A stretch of DNA of 64,000 nt, taken from NCBI GenBank assembly GCA_018660835.1, contig JABJJN010000089.1:296440-360439 (forward strand), given 5' to 3'. The position numbers and the translations under genes were made by a program. Below, piece after piece: positions 1-7,279 of the stretch. The notes under the pieces were generated by a model. The model saw only the letters and a list, made by a program, of their open reading frames with translations, had not been told where the DNA came from and did no database searches. This stretch comes from Gemmatimonadota bacterium. GTDB taxonomy: Bacteria; Latescibacterota; UBA2968; UBA8231. Position 1 is the first letter of the stretch. Every line of letters starts with the position of its first letter.

Positions 1-56
1 AGATTGTACCTGTTAAGTAGAGAGCCCAGGCACACCAGTACACAAACGGACACGAC

Positions 57-1550
57 ATGGAATCTGCAAAGGACCCCGTCAACTACGAATCTTTCGGCGC
101 CCAGGGCGACGGCGTCACCGACGACCTGCCCGCGATCTGCAAAGCCCACGACTACGCCAACGAGCAGGGTCTCAGCGTCAAAACACGCGCCGACGCGACC
201 TATCATCTCGGCCGACGCGCACTGACCGCACGGATCGCCACCGATACGGACTGGAACACTTCGCGATTCACGATCGATGATGCGCAGGATGTCGAGGACC
301 ATCGGGCATCCCTCTTCGAAATCGTGTCGCTCCTGGAGTCCGGGGCTCAGTCACCCGATGGCCTGGCTCTCCATCACCTGTCCCGCGATCAGCGACAGGT
401 CGATGCACGGCCCGAACACGACTGCTTCGTACGCGTCGAGGATGATTCAAAACGACTCTTCATCCGTCGTGGACTCAATCAGAACGCTGGTGTCCCACAA
501 AGCGACTGCTTCGTCCTGCGCCGGGATGGTTCGATCGAGGCCGATATCGATTGGGATTATGAGCAGATCACCCGGTTGGATTCGCACCCGATCGACGACG
601 ACACCCTGTTCGTACGCGGCGGTGTATTCACGACTTGCGCCAATCGCGAGCATCATCCCAACGGCTACAACTACTGGAGCCGCAACATCGCCATCTCGCG
701 TTCGAACACCGAGATCAATGGCCTGACACACTATGTCACAGGCGAGATCGATGTGGGCTGCCCCTATAGTGGTTTTCTCAACGTCCATCACTGCGCTCAT
801 GTCACCTTCCGCGACTGCTGGTCGACGGGACACAAGATCTACTCGACGATCGGTGCCGTCGGCAAGCCGGTGAGCATGGGCTCTTACGACATGAATGCCA
901 ACAATGTCGTCGGCTTCACATTGATCAATTGCCGCATGAACCACATCACCGATCGTACCCGCTGGGGCGTGATCGGCTCGAACTTCTGCAAGGACATCCT
1001 GCTGCAGGATTGCCATCTATCCAGGATGGATACACACATGGGCGTCTCGGGCAGCTACATCATCCGCCGCTGCTCCCTGGGCCACATGGGGCTCAATGCC
1101 ATCGGACGCGGCGAGCTGATCATCGAAGACTCGACGCTCTATGGTCGCTCCCTCATCGGCTTGCGTCCCGACTATGGCAGCCACTGGGAGGGAGATCTTT
1201 CGATCACGAATTGCCGATGGATTCCCGCCTGTGGCGATTCTGTCCAACCCCAGGTGATCGGCCTCAGCAATGACGGCACGCACGACTTCGGCTATCAGTG
1301 CTCGATGCCACGCCAGATCAAGATCGACGGATTGTTCATCGACGATGCGAACACACCGGAGGGGTATGAGGGACCCTATCTGCTCGCCGATCCTGATGGC
1401 GGCGCGGATGCTGATGCACTACCTGCAAAGCGGCCCTTCCCGTATACGCCCTGCGAGCGGATCAGCCTTCGAGGACTCGAGACTGCCAGCGGCAAGGGGA
1501 CGCGGTTGTCACCGAATTCGACGTTGGCGACGGTGATCGAGCAGTCCTGA
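57..1550 (+). CDS. Pectate-lyase-like right-handed beta-helix protein
   Basis: A 497-residue protein that opens with the motif FGAQGDGVTDD (about residues 13-23), the signature of the pectate-lyase-3/GH28-GH55 beta-helix superfamily. In that family this stretch forms the first turn of a parallel beta-helix that binds or cleaves polysaccharides. The middle (about 215-400) has spaced N/C/D-rich strands such as FRDC, LINC, LQDC and IEDS, as expected for stacked helix coils. No signal peptide is visible, so it may be cytoplasmic or exported by another route. The substrate cannot be told from the sequence. It stands alone upstream of the SOS-type promoter of the next operon. The ATG at 57 is the first good start, with no strong ribosome binding site. 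Confidence 0.7.
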   Translation: MESAKDPVNYESFGAQGDGVTDDLPAICKAHDYANEQGLSVKTRADATYHLGRRALTARIATDTDWNTSRFTIDDAQDVEDHRASLFEIVSLLESGAQSPDGLALHHLSRDQRQVDARPEHDCFVRVEDDSKRLFIRRGLNQNAGVPQSDCFVLRRDGSIEADIDWDYEQITRLDSHPIDDDTLFVRGGVFTTCANREHHPNGYNYWSRNIAISRSNTEINGLTHYVTGEIDVGCPYSGFLNVHHCAHVTFRDCWSTGHKIYSTIGAVGKPVSMGSYDMNANNVVGFTLINCRMNHITDRTRWGVIGSNFCKDILLQDCHLSRMDTHMGVSGSYIIRRCSLGHMGLNAIGRGELIIEDSTLYGRSLIGLRPDYGSHWEGDLSITNCRWIPACGDSVQPQVIGLSNDGTHDFGYQCSMPRQIKIDGLFIDDANTPEGYEGPYLLADPDGGADADALPAKRPFPYTPCERISLRGLETASGKGTRLSPNSTLATVIEQS

Positions 1551-1605
1551 GGGACATCCGCAAACATCCATCCTGCGCACGGAAGGCCGCCGGTCAACAC
1601 TCTCC

Positions 1606-1634
1606 TTGACCTCGTTCTGCCTCTAAGATATACT
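1606..1634 (+). promoter_or_regulatory. Sigma-70-type promoter of the DUF6504-dnaE2 operon
   Basis: TTGACC at 1606-1611 and TATACT at 1629-1634 are separated by exactly 17 bases, five of six consensus positions in each hexamer. It lies about 80 bases upstream of the DUF6504 start, and its -10 overlaps the LexA-type palindrome. Nothing else between 1551 and 1714 looks like a promoter. Confidence 0.65.
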
Positions 1635-1648
1635 GAACAAATGTTCAG
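1633..1648 (+). promoter_or_regulatory. LexA-type SOS operator (GAAC-N4-GTTC)
   Basis: CTGAACAAATGTTCAG is a palindrome with perfect 6-base arms around a 4-base spacer. It matches the GAAC-N4-GTTC core of the Firmicutes/Actinobacteria type of LexA box. It overlaps the end of the -10 hexamer and the likely transcription start, where a repressor would block transcription. The downstream genes (DUF6504 and DnaE2/ImuC) belong to a mutagenesis cassette that LexA controls in many bacteria, which supports the reading. No lexA gene is in the window. Confidence 0.7.
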
Positions 1649-1714
1649 CTAACCTTTGTAACATCGCGCTCCCCACCTCCCAGCAACCTGACTCGCTGCC
1701 GAGGTACCCGCGAA

Positions 1715-1969
1715 TTGAAATCGATCCACAGCCCCATCGACGTCGACACTGACGATCGCTGCCGACCCGTACGCCTTTACTGGCGTTCGAATACCTACCA
1801 CGTATCCCGCATCCTCGATCGCTGGGTGCTGCAGAACCGCTGGTGGGCACGCGAAGAGAGGCGCCTCTACGTCCTCGTCGAAGCGAGCCTCGCTGTAGGC
1901 GATGCTGTACAGCACCTCGAGCTGTATCTGCAGGGTACTGACTGGACCCTCGCCCGTGTTGTCGACTGA
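1715..1969 (+). CDS. DUF6504 family small protein of the imuC/dnaE2 operon
   Basis: An 84-residue protein with the pattern SPIDV...RPVRLYWRSNTYHVSRILDRWV...WW, matching the small DUF6504 family (P-hydrophobic-x-V, then F/Y-W-R-x-x-x-Y-x-V). Members of this family often sit next to the translesion polymerase genes imuA/imuB/dnaE2; their biochemical role is unknown. The start is a TTG at 1715 with GAGGT nine bases upstream. The gene overlaps the start region of dnaE2, so the two are probably translated together from the SOS-type promoter at 1606. The family call rests on remembered pattern and on context. Confidence 0.6.
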   Translation: MKSIHSPIDVDTDDRCRPVRLYWRSNTYHVSRILDRWVLQNRWWAREERRLYVLVEASLAVGDAVQHLELYLQGTDWTLARVVD

Positions 1970-4900
1970 GCGATTCCGGCATCCCCTTCTCGTGTTCGTT
2001 CACCTCCATACACGCAGCTGGTTTTCCTTTGGCGCCGGTGGCTCCTCTCCCGAAGCCCTCGTCACCCGTGCCGCTGAACTCGGTCAACCCGCACTGGGTC
2101 TCACCGACCTGCACGGCGTCTATGGCATGGTGCGTTTCCAAAAGGCTTGCAAGGCGATGGGCATCCATGCCGTCGTGGGTGGCGAGGTCCTCATCGATGG
2201 CTCACCCCTCGTCCTGCTCGCACGATCGCCGCAGGGCTATCGCGATCTGTGTTCGCTACTGACGCGGGCGCACCTTGCCAGCGCCGGTCTGCAGGATGGG
2301 GATCTCGCCCTGCTCGGTGAACGCATGGCCGTCTCAGGAACCCGCACCGTGGCTGATGTGGGCAGCCTGGTCTCTGCAAGGGTTGACGCCATGAACGCTG
2401 GCAACTCCGCGAATCTCTCCGGCGGCGATCCAGACACGACACCGAACATTGGCGACATCCGTTTCATCGGTTCAGGTAAAACGGACACACCCCTCAACAT
2501 CCTACCCACACCGATGCGGCCCGTGCCGACGGTAAATCTCGAACTGCTTGGCACCTATGCGGACGATCTGATCTGTCTCACAGGTGGACGCACAGGCACG
2601 TTGTGGCAACTCGCTTCACGTCGCCAGGACACGGCAGCGAATGCCTGGCTGCGGACACTGCGCGAGATCTTCGACGACGGCCAGGACGGCCGCCGACTCT
2701 ACGTCGAACTCATCCACGGACTGCTACCGGAAGACGCTGCCATTGCCGCCCGTCTTCATCACCTGGCCACAGGTCAGCAACTGCCCACCGTCGCCACCAA
2801 CGACGTGCGTTTTGCGACCCCGGCGAACTGGCGACGCTATGATCTGCTCACCTGCGCCCGACTCAACATCCGCGTCAGCGAACCTCACGCTGAGCGACCA
2901 CGCAATGCGGAAGCCTATCTGAAGTCCGAAGCGCAACTGCGACACTTGCTGCCCTACCCGGAAGCTTTCGATCACACCGTAGAGATCGCCGAATCCTGTC
3001 GTGTTGATCTCGTGCCCGAATTCATCACACCCCCCTCAGCGATCATTCCAGGAGGCAAAACGGCGCGCAGCTATCTAACCGAGCTATGCAATGCCGGCCT
3101 GCAAGACCTTTACGCACCGGACAAACGCGCCGCGGCTCAGGCACAATACGACCGCGAACTCAAAGTCATCACCGATCTGGAGTTGGAGGAATTCTTCCTC
3201 GTTGTGCACGAAGTCGTCAGCGTCGCGCGTCAACGCGGTATCCGCTGCGCCGGACGTGGTTCGGCGGCGAACAGCATCATCGCCTTCTTGCTGCGTATCA
3301 CCGCCGTCGACCCGATCCGTCACAACCTGCTCTTCGAACGATTCCTCCACGGTGGACGCAAAGGTACACCGGATATCGACGTCGACTTCGACGCCGATCG
3401 CCGCGACGAGGTCATCGATTGGATGGAACGTCGCTTCGGCATCGAACAGACGGCGATGACGGCGACACTCATCACGTACAAACTGCGCCTCGCTCTGCGC
3501 GATGTGGCCAAGGCCCTCGGCTGGCCCATGCCCAAAGTCGACGCCCTGTCGCAAACCGTGCCCTCGGGACTGGCCAATGAAGTCATCGAATACCGCGACC
3601 CCATCCAAAGTGTGCTCGGCGAATCGCCCCTCGTGGAGCTGCTCTTCGAATGCGTCGCCGATCTGCATCTGTGTCCCCGCCACCTCGGCCTGCACTCCGG
3701 TGGCATGGTCCTGTCGCGCAAACCCCTCTCCCACTTCACGCCGATCCAGGTCTCGGCCAATGGCGTGAAAATGGTCACCTTCGACAAAAACGACGTGGAA
3801 GCGATGGGACTGGTGAAACTCGACGTCCTCGGTCTGCGCATGATGGCCTGCCTGAGCGAGGGCGCCAACCTCGTCCATCGTCACGAAGGCATCGAAATAA
3901 ATTTTGAGACCCTTCCCCTCGATGATCCGGGTGTATACGAGCTGATCTGTTCGGGGCAAACGGTGACCCTCTTCCAGATCGAGTCACAAGGTCAGATGCA
4001 TCTGATCGCGCAGAATCAGCCCGAGTCTTTCGACGACCTCGTCGCCGAAGTCGCCCTCTTTCGGCCCGGCCCCCTGCAGTCTGGTATGGTCCACCCCTTC
4101 ATCCGCCGACGCCGTGGCCTGGAACCCGTCGTCTACGAACACCCGAGTCTCGAACCGATTCTCGCCGATACCTACGGCGTCATCCTCTTCCAGGAACAGA
4201 TCCTCGACGTGGCGCACCGTTTCGCCGGCATGTCACTGGCCGATGCGGATGATTTTCGCCAACTCATGTCGAAGACCCACGACCCTGTCAGAATGGAAGA
4301 GATGGGCGTGATGTTCATCGCCGGCGCCATCGCCAAAGGTGTACCACCACCGATTGCCGAATCTGTTTTCGAAAAAGTCTCCCACTTCGTCGGCTACGGT
4401 TTCTGTCGCTCCCACGCTGCCGCCTTCGCACAGACCGTCTACCACTCCGCCTGGATGAAGCGCTACCATCCGGCGGCGCATCTTGCCGCCTTCATGCAGC
4501 ATCGCCCCGGCTTCTACAACCTCATGACCCTGGAAGAAGAAGCCCGACGATTCGGCATCCCCACGCTGTTACCCACCATCGACGAATCGACCGCGCGCTA
4601 TGACCTGGTGCGACTCTCCGACGGCCGCCTCGGCATCCGCAAGCCCCTCACGTCGATCAAAGGCCTCGCCGAAGAAGCGGTGGAGCAGATCCTCTGGGCC
4701 CGACTGACCGGCCCCTTCCGTTCGGTGGAAGACCTGGCCACCAGAGTCCCCGATCTCGATCGCCGCGACCTGGATGCCCTGGCCAAATCCGGCGCCCTGG
4801 ACACCCTCACCGGTTCCAGTCGCCGCGCCCTCTGGGAAGTCGGCGTCGTCGCCAACCGACGAGAAGCCGCCGGCGATCGGTCTCACCAACCGAGTCTCTT

Positions 4901-5546
4901 TGACATGCCTTTGTTGATGGAAGAGGACATACCGGATCTCCCCGTATTGGGCGCCGCCGAGAGATTGTCCTGGGATTACAGATCAACGGGCGCCGGGCGC
5001 GTGCACCCCATCACCCTGGCCAGACGCCACCTCAACGACCTGGGCATCCCCACCATCGAAAGCTGTCAACGCACGATGGTGTTACCTGGAGATGGCACGA
5101 GTCCCAAAGCAACACCCAACGACCTGCAAGGCCCCACCGTCACACTCGCCGGCGTCGTCATCATGCGTCAACGACCACCGACAGCGAAAGGTTTCATGTT
5201 CGTCACATTGGAAGACGGGACCGGCTTCATCCAGGTCATCGTCCACCCAAAAATCTACGAGCAGTACTACGAGCTACTCATCAGACCCGCCCTGCTCTTC
5301 AAAGGCCCCCTGCAGGCGACCGGCACCTGGCGTGCTCTGATGGCCAAAGAAGTCTGGCCCCTGGAAGGTGTCTTCGGCGGCTACGCCGGATTCCCGTCCG
5401 CCGCAGGTCATCAGAATGCCGTCGATGCCGGCGAACAGGTCGTGCGTGCCGGACAAGCTCTGGAAGACGATGACTCCGGCGACGATCTGGCCAAGATTGC
5501 AGCAGGGGGATCGGTGTTTCGCTCGCGGACGAAGAGGACTGGGTGA
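1956..5546 (+). CDS. dnaE2: Error-prone DNA polymerase III alpha subunit (DnaE2/ImuC)
   Basis: About 1,196 residues from GTG 1956 (GTG 1992 is an alternative; both precede the PHP motif HLHTRSWFSFG). Domains in order: PHP domain, polymerase palm with the catalytic aspartates in PDIDVDFDADRR (near residue 475), the FRPGPLQSGMVHPFIRR and GVILFQEQIL motifs of C-family polymerases, helix-hairpin-helix region (SIKGLAEEAVEQIL), and an OB fold (TLAGVVIMRQRPPTAKGFMF). It stops soon after the OB fold, as DnaE2/ImuC does, without the longer tau-binding tail of replicative DnaE1. ImuC makes damage-bypass DNA synthesis with ImuA/ImuB, neither of which is in this window. The PHP region carries an unusual Gly/Asp/Thr-rich stretch encoded at about 2325-2520. 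The overlap with the upstream small gene points to one operon under a LexA-type box. Confidence 0.88.
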   Translation: MLSTERFRHPLLVFVHLHTRSWFSFGAGGSSPEALVTRAAELGQPALGLTDLHGVYGMVRFQKACKAMGIHAVVGGEVLIDGSPLVLLARSPQGYRDLCSLLTRAHLASAGLQDGDLALLGERMAVSGTRTVADVGSLVSARVDAMNAGNSANLSGGDPDTTPNIGDIRFIGSGKTDTPLNILPTPMRPVPTVNLELLGTYADDLICLTGGRTGTLWQLASRRQDTAANAWLRTLREIFDDGQDGRRLYVELIHGLLPEDAAIAARLHHLATGQQLPTVATNDVRFATPANWRRYDLLTCARLNIRVSEPHAERPRNAEAYLKSEAQLRHLLPYPEAFDHTVEIAESCRVDLVPEFITPPSAIIPGGKTARSYLTELCNAGLQDLYAPDKRAAAQAQYDRELKVITDLELEEFFLVVHEVVSVARQRGIRCAGRGSAANSIIAFLLRITAVDPIRHNLLFERFLHGGRKGTPDIDVDFDADRRDEVIDWMERRFGIEQTAMTATLITYKLRLALRDVAKALGWPMPKVDALSQTVPSGLANEVIEYRDPIQSVLGESPLVELLFECVADLHLCPRHLGLHSGGMVLSRKPLSHFTPIQVSANGVKMVTFDKNDVEAMGLVKLDVLGLRMMACLSEGANLVHRHEGIEINFETLPLDDPGVYELICSGQTVTLFQIESQGQMHLIAQNQPESFDDLVAEVALFRPGPLQSGMVHPFIRRRRGLEPVVYEHPSLEPILADTYGVILFQEQILDVAHRFAGMSLADADDFRQLMSKTHDPVRMEEMGVMFIAGAIAKGVPPPIAESVFEKVSHFVGYGFCRSHAAAFAQTVYHSAWMKRYHPAAHLAAFMQHRPGFYNLMTLEEEARRFGIPTLLPTIDESTARYDLVRLSDGRLGIRKPLTSIKGLAEEAVEQILWARLTGPFRSVEDLATRVPDLDRRDLDALAKSGALDTLTGSSRRALWEVGVVANRREAAGDRSHQPSLFDMPLLMEEDIPDLPVLGAAERLSWDYRSTGAGRVHPITLARRHLNDLGIPTIESCQRTMVLPGDGTSPKATPNDLQGPTVTLAGVVIMRQRPPTAKGFMFVTLEDGTGFIQVIVHPKIYEQYYELLIRPALLFKGPLQATGTWRALMAKEVWPLEGVFGGYAGFPSAAGHQNAVDAGEQVVRAGQALEDDDSGDDLAKIAAGGSVFRSRTKRTG

Positions 5547-5570
5547 TGGGTTACGGATCGTGTTCTGCAA

Positions 5571-5743
5571 GTATCCGCCGATGCTTCCGGCGCTGGAGCT
5601 ACGGGCTGCGGCTCTTCTCACGGGCTGATCGAACACCGCATCCTGCGGTGACGATCAGCGCACGCCGTCCTGGCGTGCGCCCTTTGGGCCCCATGCTCGA
5701 AGAACCTGCCCTACGCTCATGCGCCTGCACCATCGGCGGATAC
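5571..5743. repeat. Structured element copy A (branched inverted repeat; candidate RNA or MITE-like element)
   Basis: A 173-base nested palindrome. The outer arms are a perfect 13-base pair, 5571-5583 with 5731-5743. Inside are GGCGC 5589-5593 / GCGCC 5721-5725, GGGC 5603-5606 / GCCC 5708-5711, GGCTCTTC 5610-5617 / GAAGAACC 5699-5706 (one mismatch), then two stacked hairpins. The first is GCTGATCG 5624-5631 / CGATCAGC 5652-5659 enclosing CACCGCA-TCC-TGCGGTG. The second is GCGCACGCC 5658-5666 / GGCGTGCGC 5672-5680. It is homologous, in opposite orientation, to copy B (5952-6134), with matched base-pair changes. It begins 24 bases after the dnaE2 stop. Confidence 0.75.
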
Positions 5744-5951
5744 CCACAGGACAAACCGAACTACCATGCGCGCGAAGAGAGCACCTCTCCAGATCAGCCA
5801 CCCCAACCCGGCGCCACACACACCTCCCGAGACCAGATTTCACATCAGCGCCGGTTCCTCAGAAAATGTGGATGGCAGTGGCTTCTCGACATGCGGTCTC
5901 GATGCCGCATGAATTTCTCATATCAATGTGGCGTGAATGGCTTGCCTTCGA
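5744..5951. other. Spacer between the two structured elements
   Basis: Part of the 624-base gene-free gap between dnaE2 and the radical SAM gene. It holds one simple hairpin, CATGCGG 5890-5896 / CCGCATG 5905-5911, with an 8-base loop. Open frames here have no recognisable protein character, and I see no promoter. Confidence 0.4.
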
Positions 5952-6134
5952 TGGGTCTGCACTGATGCCGCAGGGCCCGAAAACGAAGGACCGGCTTGCC
6001 GAACAGATAGGCCCGAAAGGGCGCCCGCCAGGGAAGGCGGGCGCTGACCACTGCCGCAGGATGCGGCATTTGGTCAGCCTGTGAGGCAAGCCCCAGGCCG
6101 AGTGACAGGGCCCGGAGGCATCAGTGCAGACCCA
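5952..6134. repeat. Structured element copy B (branched inverted repeat; candidate RNA or MITE-like element)
   Basis: A 183-base nested palindrome closed by a perfect 18-base inverted repeat (5952-5969 with 6117-6134). Inside lie GGCTTGCC 5993-6000 / GGCAAGCC 6085-6092, GCCC-GAAA-GGGC 6011-6022 (GNRA-type loop), GCGCCCGCC 6021-6029 / GGCGGGCGC 6036-6044, and GCTGACCA 6043-6050 / TGGTCAGC 6071-6078 enclosing TGCCGCA-GGA-TGCGGCA. Its reverse complement aligns with copy A along the whole length, and the differences fall as paired changes in stems. It ends 36 bases before the radical SAM start, so it could be a leader of that gene, a processed RNA or a non-autonomous mobile element. No transposase is nearby. 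Confidence 0.75.
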
Positions 6135-6170
6135 CGATATCAGATACAACCCTCACCCACGGGACACCTC

Positions 6171-7268
6171 ATGCTCCTACATCCATCAACAACCACCGAA
6201 GCCCGCAAAACCACGCCAGCCAACGCCAGAGGCCGTGGCGCCGTCACCAACACACCCAACCGCTTCGATCCACTCCACATCGAACCTGACACAGTCGAAC
6301 CGGATGAAGAAGATTTCGAACGTCGACAACCCACCGAATACTTCGACGATGCGAGTCGTTCTATCCTGGCAAAGAACGACAGCCCCGACGTAGGCTTCGC
6401 TTACAGTCTGAATCCATACAGAGGCTGTTCACACGGCTGCGTCTACTGCTATGCCCGCCCTACGCACGAGTATCTCGGCTTCTCCGCAGGGCTCGACTTC
6501 GAAACCAAGATCCTCGTCAAACAAGACGCACCGGATCTGTTACGGGAAACCTTCAGCAAGAGATCGTGGGAACCACAGGTGGTGGCCCTCTCGGGCAACA
6601 CCGACTGTTATCAACCTGTCGAAAGACAGCTCGAGATCACACGCAGGTGCCTCGAGGTCTTCCTCGAGTTCCGCAATCCCGTGACGATGATCACCAAGAA
6701 CAAGCTCGTCACACGGGATATCGATCTGCTGCAGGAACTGGCAGAGCGCGACCTTGTACACGTGACACTTTCCGTAACGAGTCTCAAGCCCGCACTCACC
6801 GGTGTTCTTGAACCTCGTACGTCACGTCCCAAGCAGCGCCTCGCAGCCGTTACAGCCCTCGCCGAAGCGGGCGTGCCCGTGGGCATCAATGTGGCACCAC
6901 TGATCCCGGGGTTGAACGACGAGGAGGTCCCCAACATTCTCGATGCAGCAGCCAAAGCCGGCGCCCAGTGGGCGAACTATATCATGGTGCGTCTACCCGG
7001 TGCTGTGCGTCCCTTGTTTCTCGAGTGGCTTGAACGACATATGCCTGACCGAGCCAGCAAAGTTCAGAATCGATTGAAGCAGGTTCGCGACGGCAACTTG
7101 TCAGATCCACGCTTCGAATCACGCATGCGTGGCGAGGGTGAATTTGCCGATCTGATCTCCAGGTTCTTCACTCTGGCACGCAGACGTCACGGCTTGGATG
7201 GGTCCTCACACGAATTGGCCACCCATCACTTCCGTCGTCTTGATCGCTTGCAGTTGGATTTGTTCTGA
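6171..7268 (+). CDS. PA0069/Rv2578c-family radical SAM protein
   Basis: About 365 residues from ATG 6171; upstream in-frame sequence is in the structured element and is unlikely to be coding. The motif NPYRGCSHGCVYCYARP places the CxxxCxxC cluster ligands at about C86, C90 and C93, the radical SAM [4Fe-4S] site. GRGAVTNTPNRF near the N terminus and the PTHEYLGFSAGLDFETKILVK segment are characteristic of the PA0069/Rv2578c family, which is related to spore photoproduct lyase. Its reaction is not established; a role in DNA damage repair is often guessed. It is followed after 11 bases by the membrane glycosyltransferase and may share a transcript with it. Confidence 0.85.
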   Translation: MLLHPSTTTEARKTTPANARGRGAVTNTPNRFDPLHIEPDTVEPDEEDFERRQPTEYFDDASRSILAKNDSPDVGFAYSLNPYRGCSHGCVYCYARPTHEYLGFSAGLDFETKILVKQDAPDLLRETFSKRSWEPQVVALSGNTDCYQPVERQLEITRRCLEVFLEFRNPVTMITKNKLVTRDIDLLQELAERDLVHVTLSVTSLKPALTGVLEPRTSRPKQRLAAVTALAEAGVPVGINVAPLIPGLNDEEVPNILDAAAKAGAQWANYIMVRLPGAVRPLFLEWLERHMPDRASKVQNRLKQVRDGNLSDPRFESRMRGEGEFADLISRFFTLARRRHGLDGSSHELATHHFRRLDRLQLDLF

Positions 7269-7279
7269 AACAGGATACC

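Noticed and set aside
3084..3959. Long antisense open frame (291 residues) opposite dnaE2
   Set aside because: It is a shadow of the polymerase frame: no family pattern, and the plus strand encodes catalytic motifs throughout.
5543..5965. Open frame of 140 codons after dnaE2
   Set aside because: It runs through the structured inverted repeat, and its residue pattern follows the palindromes rather than a protein.
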